Source: Thermodesulfitimonas autotrophica (GTDB taxonomy: Bacteria > Bacillota > Desulfotomaculia > Desulfotomaculales > Ammonificaceae). From it: a stretch of DNA of 64,000 bases. Position 1 is the first letter of the stretch. Every line of letters starts with the position of its first letter. Below the pieces are notes generated by a model. It did not search any database, was not told the origin of the DNA, and saw only the letters and a list, made by a program, of their open reading frames with translations. The translations under genes and the position numbers were made by a program. Positions 34,124 through 43,524 of the stretch are shown here, one piece after another. Location: positions 124,001-188,000 of the forward strand of contig NZ_RKRE01000002.1 of assembly GCF_003815015.1 (NCBI RefSeq), given 5' to 3'.

Positions 34124-35300
34124 AAAGGCGCTGCCGCCGCCGTTTGCGCACCGCCCAAAGCGCCGCAAGCATAAGGAAAAGGCCACCCCCGGCAGAGAGA
34201 CCCTTTGCTACCCCTGGCCACCGCGGCTGCCGGACTACCGCCTGCGCAGCTACCACCGCCACCCGCCCGAGTTCCCCGGAAGGGCCGGTAAAAACCACCT
34301 CGCCGAGCGTCTGCCCCTGGGCCACGGGCGCCTCTACCGGAGCCAGCGAGAGCCGCCAGTTGGGCAAGGTCAGGGCAGGCTTATCAGCCGGAAGGTTGTA
34401 CCAGAGCGACCGCGCTACCTTCAACGTAACCGGTCCCACCCCGCCGGCCACGGGGACCGACCCGATAACCTGCCCTTCCCTGACGAGCTCCACCAGCCGG
34501 TAGGCGGAAAAACCGTAGTCGAGCAACGCCGCCGCGTCCTGCCAGACGTTTGCCCCGACCGAACCTAAGACCACCGCGATCAGCTCCCGTCCGTCGCGCC
34601 GGGCCGACGCCACCAGGCATTGCCCGGCCTGAGTGGTGTAGCCCGTTTTAACCCCCGTAGCCCCTTCGTACCGCCAGAGGAGCTTGTTGTGGTTTATCAG
34701 GAGGCTCAAATCCTCCGGGTTGTCCCGCCGAATCGTTTTCGTCTTGGTGGCTACGATCTCCCGGAAAACCTTGTTTCCCATAGCGACCCGCGTTATCCGC
34801 GCCAGATCGAGGGCAGTGGTGTAATGGTTCTCGTCGGGGAGACCGTGGGGGTTGTTGAAGTGCGAATCGGTCGCCCCGCAGGCCTTAGCCGTCCGGTTCA
34901 TCAGCCGTACAAAATTCGCGACCGAGCCACCAACTTTCTCGGCGAGGGCCGTAGCCACGTCATTTGCCGAGTTAAGCAAGAGGGCGTAAAGCGCGTCCCG
35001 GACCGCCAATTCCTCACCCTTGCGGAGCCAGATCGCGGAACCCTCGGTGCATACCGCCCCCTCAGAGGCGCGAATCCGGTCGTCAAGTTTAGCGTTCTGG
35101 AGCACCACCAGCGCCGTCAGGATTTTGGTCGTGCTTGCCGGGTACATCCGCCTGGTTGCCTCCTTGGCGTAAAGGACCTGCCCCGTCTTGAGGTCGAGCA
35201 CCACGGCTGCCGGAGCCACAATCTGCGGCTCGGCACAAGCCCTGGCGGCGCCCAGAGTAAGCGCAAAGAGCAACGGGAGTAAGCAGAGCGCAACCCGCAA
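34113..35300 (-). CDS. dacF: D-alanyl-D-alanine carboxypeptidase (DacF-like, PBP5 family)
   Basis: A 395-residue secreted, membrane-anchored peptidase S11. A signal peptide covers about 1-23 (LLPLLFALTLGAARACA). The three penicillin-binding motifs are STTK at 56-59 (active Ser56), SAN at 111-113 and KTGY at 218-221. A C-terminal beta domain (about 285-350) is followed by a hydrophobic anchor near 365-385 and a basic tail. It trims the last D-Ala of peptidoglycan stem peptides; the DacF type is often used in spore formers. The TTG start follows GGAGGAAGGG. Confidence 0.92.
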   Translation of the reverse strand: MRVALCLLPLLFALTLGAARACAEPQIVAPAAVVLDLKTGQVLYAKEATRRMYPASTTKILTALVVLQNAKLDDRIRASEGAVCTEGSAIWLRKGEELAVRDALYALLLNSANDVATALAEKVGGSVANFVRLMNRTAKACGATDSHFNNPHGLPDENHYTTALDLARITRVAMGNKVFREIVATKTKTIRRDNPEDLSLLINHNKLLWRYEGATGVKTGYTTQAGQCLVASARRDGRELIAVVLGSVGANVWQDAAALLDYGFSAYRLVELVREGQVIGSVPVAGGVGPVTLKVARSLWYNLPADKPALTLPNWRLSLAPVEAPVAQGQTLGEVVFTGPSGELGRVAVVAAQAVVRQPRWPGVAKGLSAGGGLFLMLAALWAVRKRRRQRLFRR

Positions 35301-35434
35301 AATCCCTTCCTCCTCTGCCGGCAGAGCGGGCTTAATCTGTTTCCCGCAGGCATCATAGCTTGTTCCTTTTTCGCAAATAATATAACAGAAAAAAGGCGCC
35401 CGCGGGAAGCTTTTCCGAAAGGAGCGGCGGTAAA

Positions 35435-35578
35435 GTGCAGCTGAACGGGTTTACGCCGGCAGAGCTCACCCCGGAACAGATCGCTGCTATCAGTGAACTG
35501 GAGAAAAATTTTGCGGCGGATAAATCCGGCCGCAAAATTTACCTGCTCGCGGTTACGCGTAAAGACGACGCCCGCTAA
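35435..35578 (+). CDS. Small hypothetical protein, 47 residues
   Basis: A GTG-started frame of 48 codons with AAAGGAG ten bases upstream and TATAAC at 35379-35384 further up. The peptide begins VQLNGFTPAELTPEQIAAIS and ends in YLLAVTRKDDAR. It is predicted as two helices and a short strand and has the codon choice of its neighbours. The plus strand is open only here between two minus-strand genes. I do not recognise a family, and no function is suggested. Confidence 0.6.
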   Translation: MQLNGFTPAELTPEQIAAISELEKNFAADKSGRKIYLLAVTRKDDAR

Positions 35579-35626
35579 CTCTCCCAGATGCCCCGATCAT
35601 CGTTAGGTAGTTGGCGGCGCCGGTGG

Positions 35627-36916
35627 CTAAAATCCCGCCACGCGCAGCGTCTCCCAGAAGCTGGCATCCTCGAAACCGAGGCGCCAGATGGCCACCCCGG
35701 CCAGCCCGTAGTTATGAACCAGGTTAAGTTTTATCCTGAGGCTGTAGGAGTTCTCAAACCAGACTTCGTGCGCTACTCCTTTATCCGTATAACGGAGGTA
35801 GGGCACACAGGCCAGGTTGTCCCAGGCGACCTGGGACCACCCGTTCCGGTTAATCAGCTCGTTAACCTGATTCCAAGGAACAACCCTCGTGCCGGTGGCA
35901 GACCAGTCGTAACCGTAAGCGGGGATGCCGAGGAGAATTTTCTCTCGGGGGATGGACTTCACCGCAAAATCCAGAACGGAAACCACCCAGGGAAGCGAGG
36001 CGATTGGCCCCGGTGAACCACCAAACCAGTGTTCATCGTAGGTCATGAGCATGACGTAATCGCAAATGCGCCCGATTGCCGCGTAGTCAAAGGCGCCGCC
36101 CCACACATCTGTAGGATCGTCGGCGGTTTTGGCGGGAACGGCCGCCGTTACCAGAAATCCTGCGGATTTGAACACCCCAGCGAGCCGGGCGAGGAAATCA
36201 TTGAAGAGACTACGGTCGGCGGGCGCGATGTTTTCAAAATCGATATTTACTCCTGCCAAACCGTTATCTTTAACTAACTGGAGTAGATTGGCGATGAGCC
36301 GGTCGCCGCTTACCCGGTTGCTCAGGATATTGTGAACGAGCTGCTGGTCAAAGGAGCCGTTACGGTAGTTATGCACCACCACCAACCCCTTAACCCCTAG
36401 CCGCTTCGCCAGCGCCACTCCGTCCGCCGGCAAACTACCGCGGAGATTCCCTTGATCATCAAGGCTAAGACAAAAGAACCCTACGCCGTTCGGACCACCC
36501 CCAAACCTCTCCAGGGAGGTGTAGGCCGCCCTGTCACCTGGATAGTCAACCGGGTAGTAACCGAAAACCACCTTGCCGCCGCCTCCGGTGGGCAACTGAC
36601 GGGAAACAGGCTGAGAAACCGCAGGGAAGAGGAGGGCCCATTCCTTTTCGGTCACCACGCCGTCCGGGCAGAGACCGGCCGCCCGCTCAAAGCGGGTTAC
36701 CGCCCGGTAGGTGACCAGGCCATAGTAGCCGTTGGGCTGGGTGGTAAGATAACCCAATTGTGCCAGGCGAACCTGGAGGGCGTAGACGTCGGAACCGCGG
36801 GTTCCGAGCGTCAACGTGCGGTAAAATTCCGCTGCTTCGGCGCGAGTTGAGGGCGCAATGCCAACGAGGAGAAAAATTAGGCCGACTAAGAGGACTTTAC
36901 TTGCTGTAAGTTTCAT
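35627..36916 (-). CDS. Peptidoglycan-binding GH18 hydrolase (spore cortex/germination type)
   Basis: A 429-residue exported protein. A signal peptide (about 1-29, ending STRAEA) is followed by a PG_binding_1 domain (31-97, LTLGTRGSDVYALQVRLAQLG), a linker and a GH18 barrel. The catalytic pattern is GVNIDFENI, with Glu228 as the likely acid and Asp226 beside it; MTYDEHW and the C-terminal AGVAIWRLGFED are typical of YaaH/YdhD-like spore hydrolases. It probably cleaves N-acetylglucosaminyl bonds in spore cortex or cell wall. The ATG at 36916 is preferred, with AGGAGGG five bases upstream. Confidence 0.88.
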   Translation of the reverse strand: MKLTASKVLLVGLIFLLVGIAPSTRAEAAEFYRTLTLGTRGSDVYALQVRLAQLGYLTTQPNGYYGLVTYRAVTRFERAAGLCPDGVVTEKEWALLFPAVSQPVSRQLPTGGGGKVVFGYYPVDYPGDRAAYTSLERFGGGPNGVGFFCLSLDDQGNLRGSLPADGVALAKRLGVKGLVVVHNYRNGSFDQQLVHNILSNRVSGDRLIANLLQLVKDNGLAGVNIDFENIAPADRSLFNDFLARLAGVFKSAGFLVTAAVPAKTADDPTDVWGGAFDYAAIGRICDYVMLMTYDEHWFGGSPGPIASLPWVVSVLDFAVKSIPREKILLGIPAYGYDWSATGTRVVPWNQVNELINRNGWSQVAWDNLACVPYLRYTDKGVAHEVWFENSYSLRIKLNLVHNYGLAGVAIWRLGFEDASFWETLRVAGF

Positions 36917-37266
36917 TTTCTCCCTCCTGCGTGACAAAAATTACTGCTTGTCCCTATAATAGCAGGAGAGAGGAAACAAAACCAGCCATTAGTTTATGGT
37001 AAGCAAGATATATTCTGGATTTTGTAGAAAAATGGAAGAAATAATACCAAATGCGCAAAAAAAATGAATGACGATAAGCAGAATGCTTTGGGAAAGAACA
37101 AAGGTCCTGGCCCAAGCACGGTTGAGCTGCCACCGGTTCAAGCGCAACGAAGAAGGGGACCGTTTCCGGTCCCCGCGCCACTCCATGCGCTCATGGTTTC
37201 GGTGCCCTAATCTTCTGAACCGAATCCCGCCCTGATATCCGCCGCCCCGCCGGCTTTGGGCCCGCG
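36917..37266. other. Gene-free spacer, AT-rich in the middle
   Basis: About 350 bases between the GH18 gene and the orphan Fe-S gene. The part from about 36960 to 37100 is much richer in A and T than the surroundings and probably holds the GH18 promoter, although no convincing -35/-10 pair was found. It also holds the hairpin at 37155-37174. Open frames across it end in hydrophobic stretches but have no ribosome binding site or recognisable homology. Confidence 0.6.
37155..37174 (-). terminator. Hairpin with GAAA loop, probable end of the tetrapyrrole operon
   Basis: GGGGACCG-GAAA-CGGTCCCC on the minus strand, eight pairs with a GNRA tetraloop, followed by TTCTTCGTT. It lies about 90 bases after the stop of the orphan Fe-S domain gene. 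Confidence 0.65.
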
Positions 37267-37620
37267 TCAGCCCACCTCGACCACGTAGCGGATATCGCAA
37301 ACGCCCGCCGGGCAGTACCGCTCAACCACGTGGGCCGCCAGTTCATCTTCGTAATTGAGCAGCGCGCTTTCCACGATACTGGCGCCAATCCTGCCGACAC
37401 CGCACGCGGCCGTTTCCCGCGCCTGGGACGACAGAAGCTTGAGCTCCGTGAGCGCCGCGCGCCCGCCCTCGCCCCGCCCGATACGGCGGAGCAACTGCTG
37501 CATTGCTTTCAGTTCCCGGGTGCAAACCGGACAATCACTGCAAGCCTCCTGCAAGACAAGGCCGAGGTAATGCTCGGAAAGATCCACGATACAACGGGGA
37601 ATCGCCCCACCCGAACACAT
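37267..37620 (-). CDS. Stand-alone NuoF-type 4Fe-4S domain protein
   Basis: A 117-residue protein matching only the C-terminal iron-sulfur domain of NuoF/HoxF. The four cluster cysteines are Cys27, Cys30 and Cys33 in EACSDCPVC and Cys73 in TAACGVG, with NuoF-like spacing; it ends near YCPAGVC as NuoF does. The FMN- and NADH-binding parts are absent. AAAGGAGG nine bases before the ATG shows it is a real gene and not a fragment. It is the last gene of the haem operon, 37 bases after hemL. It could pass electrons to a radical SAM enzyme of this pathway, but that is inference. Confidence 0.75.
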   Translation of the reverse strand: MCSGGAIPRCIVDLSEHYLGLVLQEACSDCPVCTRELKAMQQLLRRIGRGEGGRAALTELKLLSSQARETAACGVGRIGASIVESALLNYEDELAAHVVERYCPAGVCDIRYVVEVG

Positions 37621-37657
37621 TCCGCAACGCCTCCTTTACGTTTTGGGCTTCGTGCCC

Positions 37658-38944
37658 TCACGCCACCCGTCTGAAGGCCTGCGCGGCTACAGCCACCGTT
37701 TCTTCGATATCGGCGGCAGAATGCGCCAGGGATACGAAGAGCGCCTCAAACTGAGACGGCGGGAGGTAAACTCCCCCGGCAAGCATCTCCCGGAAAAAGG
37801 CCGCAAATCTTGCCGTATCCGCCGTGGTCGCGCTGGCGTAATCCTTCACCGGCCCCGGCGTGAAGAAGACGGTGAGCAGCGAGCCGACCCGGTTCACCGT
37901 CACCGGAACACCCGCCTCCCGCGCCGCCGCTTCCAGGCCCGCCGCAAGGCGCGCGCCCATCGCCTCGAGCCGTTCGTAGGTCCCGGGCTCCCGGAGAAGA
38001 TCGAGCGTGGCAATGCCTGCCGCCACGGCGAGCGGGTTGCCGGAGAGTGTGCCGGCCTGGTAAACCGGCCCTGCTGGCGCCACCAACTCCATAATCGCCC
38101 GTTTCCCTCCGTAGGCGCCCACCGGAAGGCCGCCGCCGATGATCTTGCCGAGACAGGTGAGGTCGGGGAGGACACCGTAGCGCTCCTGGGCGCCGCCGTA
38201 ACCTACCCGAAAACCGGTAATCACCTCGTCGAAGATCAGGAGCGCCCCGTAGGCGGTGCAGAGGCGCCGCAACCCTTCCAGGAATCCCGGTTCCGGGGGC
38301 ACAACCCCCATATTGCCGGCTACCGGTTCCAAGATGACCGCCGCTACCTGTTCCCCTTCGCGCTGAAAAATCTCTTCCACCGCGGCCAGATCGTTATACG
38401 GGGCAATGAGCGTGTCGCCCGCCACCGTTTCCGGAACACCGGGGCTCGTGGGAACGCCCAGGGTGAGCGCTCCGGAGCCGGCCTTGATTAAAAAGGCATC
38501 GGCGTGGCCGTGGTAGCAGCCTTCAAACTTCACGATCTTAGAGCGCCTGGTGTAAGCCCGCGCCAAGCGGACCGCGCTCATGGTCGCTTCGGTACCTGAG
38601 TTGACCAGGCGAACCATCTCGACCGCCGGCAGGGCGTCCACGATCCGCTTGCCGAGTTCCACCTCGAGCTCGGTGGGCGCCCCGTAGCTTGTCCCGCGCT
38701 CCGCCGTAGTCTTCACGGCCTCAACGACCGCCGGGTGGGCGTGACCTAAAATCAACGGCCCCCAGGAGCAGACGTAGTCGATAAAACTGTTCCCGTCTAC
38801 GTCGAAGATGCGGGCACCGCTACCCCGGGCGATAAAAATGGGCCGGCACCCCACCGCCCGGAAAGCCCGCACCGGGCTATTCACTCCCCCGGGCAGGTAG
38901 CGTTGCGCCGTGGTAAAGAGACTTTCCGAACGCGCGAACTGCAT
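37658..38944 (-). CDS. hemL: Glutamate-1-semialdehyde 2,1-aminomutase
   Basis: A 428-residue PLP enzyme converting glutamate-1-semialdehyde into 5-aminolevulinate. The family start [23 protein letters not shown], the PLP-binding [30 protein letters not shown] and the Schiff-base lysine in [19 protein letters not shown] are all present. With HemA it forms the C5 route to 5-aminolevulinate. It starts four bases after ahbB. Confidence 0.97.
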   Translation of the reverse strand: MQFARSESLFTTAQRYLPGGVNSPVRAFRAVGCRPIFIARGSGARIFDVDGNSFIDYVCSWGPLILGHAHPAVVEAVKTTAERGTSYGAPTELEVELGKRIVDALPAVEMVRLVNSGTEATMSAVRLARAYTRRSKIVKFEGCYHGHADAFLIKAGSGALTLGVPTSPGVPETVAGDTLIAPYNDLAAVEEIFQREGEQVAAVILEPVAGNMGVVPPEPGFLEGLRRLCTAYGALLIFDEVITGFRVGYGGAQERYGVLPDLTCLGKIIGGGLPVGAYGGKRAIMELVAPAGPVYQAGTLSGNPLAVAAGIATLDLLREPGTYERLEAMGARLAAGLEAAAREAGVPVTVNRVGSLLTVFFTPGPVKDYASATTADTARFAAFFREMLAGGVYLPPSQFEALFVSLAHSAADIEETVAVAAQAFRRVA

Positions 38945-38948
38945 CCTC

Positions 38949-39422
38949 CTACCCTCTTTCCGTGAAATACTGCGGATTCGAGCGTTTTAGTTCCTGCGTA
39001 CTAAAAAGAACCAGGTAGTCTTTAATGCCCACCGCCTCGCTCAGCCGCGCGGCAATCGCCAGGCACTCCTCCCGGTGGGGCCGGTGGATCATCGTGTAGA
39101 GGTTGTACGGCCAGTCAGGCGCGGTTTCCCGTTCGTAGCAGTGGGTCACCTCCGGGAAAGAGGCGAGCTTCTTCCCGACTTCCTCCAGCCGCTCCGGCGC
39201 CACCCGCCAGACGACCATCCCGTTGGCCGTAAAACCAACGTTCTGGTGGCGCAGAGCTACGCTCAGGCGCCTGATGATGCCCCGCGCGATAAACTCCTTG
39301 ACGCGCGCGAGCACTTCCTCCTCCGTCAGCCCTACCCGCTCACCGATCACGGCGAAGGGCCGGGACGCGATCGGGAAGTTATTGCCGAGCTCCGTTATCA
39401 ACCGTTGTTCGAGCTCTGTCAC
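38949..39422 (-). CDS. ahbB: Siroheme decarboxylase subunit AhbB (Lrp/AsnC-like)
   Basis: A 157-residue protein with an N-terminal winged-helix region ([23 protein letters not shown]) and a C-terminal RAM-like fold. It pairs with AhbA; in sulfate reducers and methanogens the two remove two acetate carboxyls from siroheme, giving 12,18-didecarboxysiroheme. [16 protein letters not shown] and [20 protein letters not shown] are typical. Despite the Lrp-like fold, operon context makes an enzyme role far more likely than a regulator. It overlaps ahbA by four bases. Confidence 0.9.
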   Translation of the reverse strand: MTELEQRLITELGNNFPIASRPFAVIGERVGLTEEEVLARVKEFIARGIIRRLSVALRHQNVGFTANGMVVWRVAPERLEEVGKKLASFPEVTHCYERETAPDWPYNLYTMIHRPHREECLAIAARLSEAVGIKDYLVLFSTQELKRSNPQYFTERG

Positions 39423-39898
39423 CGTTCTCCCTCCAGGTCAAAGTTTACCCGGATCTTAAAGATGCGTCGCGCTGGGAGGTTTAAGAAATCCTGAATCCCG
39501 GTTTTCTCCTTGATTTCCCCGATGATCCGGTCGATTTCCTGGGCCGACGGCGCCAGGATGGTAAACCAGACGTTATAGGTGTGCTCCCGCACGTAGTTGT
39601 GGGTAATTTCCGGGAAAGAATTTATCACTTGCGCTACTTCAGGAATGCGCTCCGGAGGAACCTTCATCGCGCAGAGCGTCCCCGTATAGCCAATCTTGCG
39701 CGAATCGATAATCGCCCCCAGCCGCCTGATCACACCCGCCGCTTTAAGCCGTCTGAGTTCCCCCAGCACCTCTTCCTCCGTCAGGCCCAGCCGGTCCGCT
39801 AACTCCTTAAAGGGTTCCGGCACGGGAAGAAAACCGTCCTGCATCGCGCTCAGCAAACGGCGCTCGGCCTCGCTCAGACCTTTTTCCTCGGCTGCCAC
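39419..39898 (-). CDS. ahbA: Siroheme decarboxylase subunit AhbA (Lrp/AsnC-like)
   Basis: A 159-residue paralogue of AhbB. It has a winged-helix start (LTEEEVLGELRRLKAAGVIRRLGA) and the RAM-like half with FPEITHNYVREHTYNVWFTI; the His and Tyr residues of this segment line the siroheme site in studied enzymes. It lies immediately after the radical SAM gene and before ahbB. The A and B labels follow gene order and are not certain. Confidence 0.88.
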   Translation of the reverse strand: MAAEEKGLSEAERRLLSAMQDGFLPVPEPFKELADRLGLTEEEVLGELRRLKAAGVIRRLGAIIDSRKIGYTGTLCAMKVPPERIPEVAQVINSFPEITHNYVREHTYNVWFTILAPSAQEIDRIIGEIKEKTGIQDFLNLPARRIFKIRVNFDLEGER

Positions 39899-40891
39899 CT
39901 AACCCCTCCTCCCGGCTCCGTAGAGGCACCAGGGCTCCTCTGCCATGTAGTCGCCGTAGTAAAAAAGCGCCCGCGCGCGGCAGCCGCCGCATACCTCCCG
40001 GTAATCACACTGCCCGCACTTGCCGCTGTACTCCTGGGTTCTCAGGCGCTGGAAGACCTCGGCCTCCCGCCAGATGGCGGAAAAGGGTTTTTCCCGCACA
40101 TTTCCTGCCGGAATATCGAGGTAAGCACAGGCCTGAACAACCCCTACCGGGTTGATGAGACAGTAAGAAAGCCCGGCCAAACAACCCCGAGAGAAACGCG
40201 TCGGAACCCCCATCTGCTTTGCGATCCGCAAAAACTGGGGCGCACAGGTCGGCTTGATCTCAATCGTCACTTCGCGCTGCTTTGTTAGCAAGCGGCGTAG
40301 CAGCCGCTCGTACTGGTCCGCCTTGATAGAAGCATCAGCGATATCCACCGCCCGCCCGGTAGGCACCAGGAAAAAAACGTGGTGCCCCCGCGCGCCGACC
40401 GCCACCGCAAAATCGGTGATTTTTTCTACCTCGTCGTAGTTAAACTCCATAACGGTAGTGTGAACCTGGAAAGGCAGCCCCACTTCCCGGCAGGCCCTCA
40501 TCCCGTCTACCGCCGCGTCCCAGGAGCCAGCTACGCCCCGCAGGTCGTCATGCGCCTTTTTGTCCATGCTGTCGAGGCTGATGCCCACGGCCGTCATCCC
40601 GGCTTCCTTCAACTTCCGGGCTACCTCATGAGTGATGAGCGTCCCGTTGGTCCCTAACACCGGCCGGAGGCCCCGGTCCCGCGCGTAAGCTACCAGTTCA
40701 TAGAGGTCGTCCCGCATGACGGGCTCCCCGCCAGAAAAGATCATGATCTTGAAGCCGGCACGGGCAATTTCGTCGATGAGCGCCCGTCCCTCATCCGTCG
40801 AGAGCTCGTCCGCCTTTTTGGCGCCGGCATCCCGGTAACAGTGGGCACACTTCAGGTTGCACGCGTTGGTTGCGTTCCAGGAAACGATCAC
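39899..40891 (-). CDS. Radical SAM enzyme of the Ahb haem route (AhbC/AhbD/NirJ type)
   Basis: A 330-residue radical SAM protein with the cluster motif CNLKCAHCYRDAG (C-x3-C-x2-C), SAM-binding FSGGEPVMRDDLYEL, and a C-terminal SPASM-like Cys-rich end CGQCDYREVCGGCRARA...PWC. In the alternative haem route AhbC removes two acetate side chains from didecarboxysiroheme, and AhbD oxidatively decarboxylates coproheme to haem. Sequence reading alone does not separate these, nor the NirJ proteins of haem d1 synthesis. Only one such gene is present, where many genomes have two. GTG start after GGGGGA. Confidence 0.85.
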   Translation of the reverse strand: MIVSWNATNACNLKCAHCYRDAGAKKADELSTDEGRALIDEIARAGFKIMIFSGGEPVMRDDLYELVAYARDRGLRPVLGTNGTLITHEVARKLKEAGMTAVGISLDSMDKKAHDDLRGVAGSWDAAVDGMRACREVGLPFQVHTTVMEFNYDEVEKITDFAVAVGARGHHVFFLVPTGRAVDIADASIKADQYERLLRRLLTKQREVTIEIKPTCAPQFLRIAKQMGVPTRFSRGCLAGLSYCLINPVGVVQACAYLDIPAGNVREKPFSAIWREAEVFQRLRTQEYSGKCGQCDYREVCGGCRARALFYYGDYMAEEPWCLYGAGRRG

Positions 40892-40906
40892 GCCCTTGCT
40901 TCCCCC

Positions 40907-41884
40907 TTATTTTTCCTTAAGCCACGTGGCGACATCCTTGGCAAAATAGGTTAGGATCATATCGGCCCCGGCGCGCTTCATCGCCGTCAGCATCTCGAGC
41001 ACCACGGCCTGCTCGTCCACCCAGCCGTGCGCCGCTGCCGCCTTCACCATCGCGTATTCCCCGCTTACGTTGTAAGCCGCCACGGGCCGCTGGAACCTCT
41101 TTTTTACCCGGTAAATCACGTCTAGATAAGCGAGCGCCGGCTTGACCATCACAATGTCGGCTCCTTCCTCTAAGTCAAGCGCCACCTCTAAGAGCGCTTC
41201 CGCCCCGTTCGCCGGGTCCATCTGGTAGCTCCGCCGGTCCCCGAACTGGGGCCGCGAATCCGCCGCTTCGCGGAAGGGGCCGTAAAAAGCGGAGGCGTAC
41301 TTCGCGCTGTAAGCCATGATGGCTACCTCATGGTAACCGGCCGCATCAAGTGCCGCGCGGATCGCCTTCACCCGGCCGTCCATCATATCGGAAGGCGCCA
41401 CGATATCGGCCCCGGCGCGGGCGTGGGAAACGGCCGTCCGCGCCAGAATCTCAAGCGTCGCGTCGTTCGCTATCCGCCCCTGCTGCACAACGCCGCAGTG
41501 ACCGTGACTCGTGTAAGCACAGAGACAGACGTCGGTCATCACGAGCAAATCCGGGAAACGCTCCTTCACCGCCCGCACGGCCCGCTGCACGACCCCGTCC
41601 GCCGCCCAGGCACCGGAACCTGCCTCGTCTTTTTCCGCCGGGACACCGAAGATGATTATTCCGGGAACCCCTACCGCAACTACTCTTTCAACTTCGCTAA
41701 GAAGGGTGTCTACGGAGAACCGGTTCACCCCGGGCATCGCCTCTACCGGGACGACCACCCCTGTTCCCTCGGTAACGAAGACGGGATAGATTAAATCGCC
41801 CGCGTTAAGCTCCGTCTCGCGGACCAACCGCCGCATCGCCTCACTCACCCGCAGCCGGCGGGGCCGCGTCACCGGAAAACCCAC
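40907..41884 (-). CDS. hemB: Delta-aminolevulinic acid dehydratase (porphobilinogen synthase)
   Basis: A 325-residue enzyme joining two 5-aminolevulinates into porphobilinogen. The metal-site cysteines are in [16 protein letters not shown], which indicates a zinc-type enzyme. The two active lysines are in [15 protein letters not shown] and [15 protein letters not shown] at 41884 is preferred as start, one base after the upstream stop. A longer frame back to 41944 overlaps cobA-hemD and lacks conserved sequence. Confidence 0.97.
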   Translation of the reverse strand: MGFPVTRPRRLRVSEAMRRLVRETELNAGDLIYPVFVTEGTGVVVPVEAMPGVNRFSVDTLLSEVERVVAVGVPGIIIFGVPAEKDEAGSGAWAADGVVQRAVRAVKERFPDLLVMTDVCLCAYTSHGHCGVVQQGRIANDATLEILARTAVSHARAGADIVAPSDMMDGRVKAIRAALDAAGYHEVAIMAYSAKYASAFYGPFREAADSRPQFGDRRSYQMDPANGAEALLEVALDLEEGADIVMVKPALAYLDVIYRVKKRFQRPVAAYNVSGEYAMVKAAAAHGWVDEQAVVLEMLTAMKRAGADMILTYFAKDVATWLKEK

Positions 41885-41885
41885 C

Positions 41886-43451
41886 TTAACCCAACCCCCT
41901 TCCCTGAAAATCAGCGGCCGGCTGCCCTTCTCTCCCGGTCCCACCGAAATAGCCGGCCAGCGCCTCTACCAGGCCCGGAATGGTATACTGCTTCGCCTCG
42001 ACGGTCACTTTTAGGCCGAGCTCCCGCGCCGTCGCGCTCGTCACCGGACCAATTGAAGCTACCGCCACCCCGTCCAGAAGCTCTGCCGCACCGGGGCCGA
42101 GCGCCGCCACTAAATTTTTTACCGTGGAAGAACTCGTGAAGGTAACCGCATCAACCGCGCCCGCCCGCAACATCTCGCGCAGCATACCGGCGTTCCGGTG
42201 TTCCGGAACCGTCCGGTAGGCCACGACATTATCTACGACGAAGCCGCTTTTCGCCAGCGCGCGGGGCAGGGAATCGGGCGCGATGTCCGCCCGCGGCAGG
42301 AGCACCCGTGCGCCCGCTGCCGCCCGCTCTTTCAAGCCCGCCGCTATCGCGTCGGCCCTAAATTCTTCCGGCATATAAGCAACCACCAGCCCGCGCTCCT
42401 CTAAGGCAGCGCGCGTGCCGGGACCGATCGCCGCCACCGCCGCCCGGTAGAAAGACCGGATATCGCGGTTAAGCTCGCGCAGGCGCCGGAAGAAAAAGCG
42501 CACCCCGTTCACCGAGGTAAAGACAAGCCAATCGTAGGTCTGCGCGTTACCGATGGCTGCGTCGAGCGCGCTCCAGTCTGCAGGCGGCTCGATCCTGATT
42601 GTCGGAAACTCAAAGGCCTCGCCGCCGAGGGCCGCAATCGCCTCCGCGAGCACGCTCGCCTGCTCGCGCGCCCTGGTCACCACAATCCGGCGCCCAAAGA
42701 GCGGGCCGCGCTCGAACCAGGCAAGCTTTTCCCGGAGCGCCACCACCCTGCCGACCACCACTACCGCCGGGTTGGTCACCCCCGCTGCCGCCACCTTCGC
42801 ACAGATATCGTCAAGGCTACCGGTCACCGTCCGCTGTTTCGCCGTTGTCCCCCATTGGATCACCGCCACCGGCGTTGTCCCTGGCAACCCGGCATCCTTA
42901 AGACGCACCGCGATCTGGGACAGGTTCGCCATGCCCATTAAAAAAACAAGGGTGCCGCCGTGCGCCAATCTGTCCCAGTCCAGCGCTGAATCGGGTTTGG
43001 CCGGATCTTCGTTCCCCGTGATTACCGTAAAACTCGAGGTAAAGTCCCGGTGAGTAACCGGTATCCCCGCGTAGGCCGGAACCGCCACCGCCGCCGTCAC
43101 ACCCGGAACCACCTCGAAGTCTATCCCCGCCTCCCGCAGGGCCTCCGCCTCTTCGCCCCCCCGTCCGAAGACAAAGGGATCGCCACCCTTAAGCCGCGCC
43201 ACAATCTTCCCCGCCCGCGCTTTCTCAATCAGCAAGGCGTTGATCTCCTCCTGCTTCAACGCGTGGCGTTCGGGCGACTTCCCGGCATAGATAACCTCCG
43301 CGTCAGACCGGATATAACCGAGGAGGCGCGGATTTACCAACCGGTCGTAAACAACAACCGCCGCGGCAGATAAGCACTTCATTCCTTTCACGGTAATGAG
43401 GCCCGGATCGCCGGGCCCCGCCCCTATCAAGTAAACCTTGCCCTGCATCAT
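41886..43451 (-). CDS. cobA-hemD: Fused uroporphyrinogen-III methyltransferase and uroporphyrinogen-III synthase
   Basis: About 521 residues. The N-terminal half is SUMT (CobA): [42 protein letters not shown] and [10 protein letters not shown]. The C-terminal half from about residue 250 ([20 protein letters not shown]) is HemD, with [10 protein letters not shown] near its end. The protein closes hydroxymethylbilane to uroporphyrinogen III and methylates it twice to precorrin-2, the branch point for siroheme and cobalamin. Such fusions are common in Clostridia. ATG at 43451 or 43448; AGGTG lies just upstream. Confidence 0.95.
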   Translation of the reverse strand: MMQGKVYLIGAGPGDPGLITVKGMKCLSAAAVVVYDRLVNPRLLGYIRSDAEVIYAGKSPERHALKQEEINALLIEKARAGKIVARLKGGDPFVFGRGGEEAEALREAGIDFEVVPGVTAAVAVPAYAGIPVTHRDFTSSFTVITGNEDPAKPDSALDWDRLAHGGTLVFLMGMANLSQIAVRLKDAGLPGTTPVAVIQWGTTAKQRTVTGSLDDICAKVAAAGVTNPAVVVVGRVVALREKLAWFERGPLFGRRIVVTRAREQASVLAEAIAALGGEAFEFPTIRIEPPADWSALDAAIGNAQTYDWLVFTSVNGVRFFFRRLRELNRDIRSFYRAAVAAIGPGTRAALEERGLVVAYMPEEFRADAIAAGLKERAAAGARVLLPRADIAPDSLPRALAKSGFVVDNVVAYRTVPEHRNAGMLREMLRAGAVDAVTFTSSSTVKNLVAALGPGAAELLDGVAVASIGPVTSATARELGLKVTVEAKQYTIPGLVEALAGYFGGTGREGQPAADFQGRGLG

Positions 43452-43524
43452 CCTGTCACCTTTCGCCTGCTTTACTCGCGCATCCAAACCCTATGCGCCG
43501 CCCGGCCTTCCCGGCGGCCCGTGC

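Noticed and set aside
35353-35535. 60-codon minus-strand frame opposite the small plus-strand ORF
   Set aside because: No ribosome binding site; it reads antisense to the better supported frame at 35435-35578.
36954-37300. Minus-strand open frames of 75 and 103 codons in the AT-rich spacer
   Set aside because: Their hydrophobic ends come from T-rich DNA; there is no ribosome binding site and one would overlap the hairpin terminator and the 3' end of the Fe-S domain gene.
38949-39898. Two Lrp/AsnC transcription regulators
   Set aside because: Their fold is Lrp-like, but the pairing and position in the siroheme operon identify them as siroheme decarboxylase subunits.
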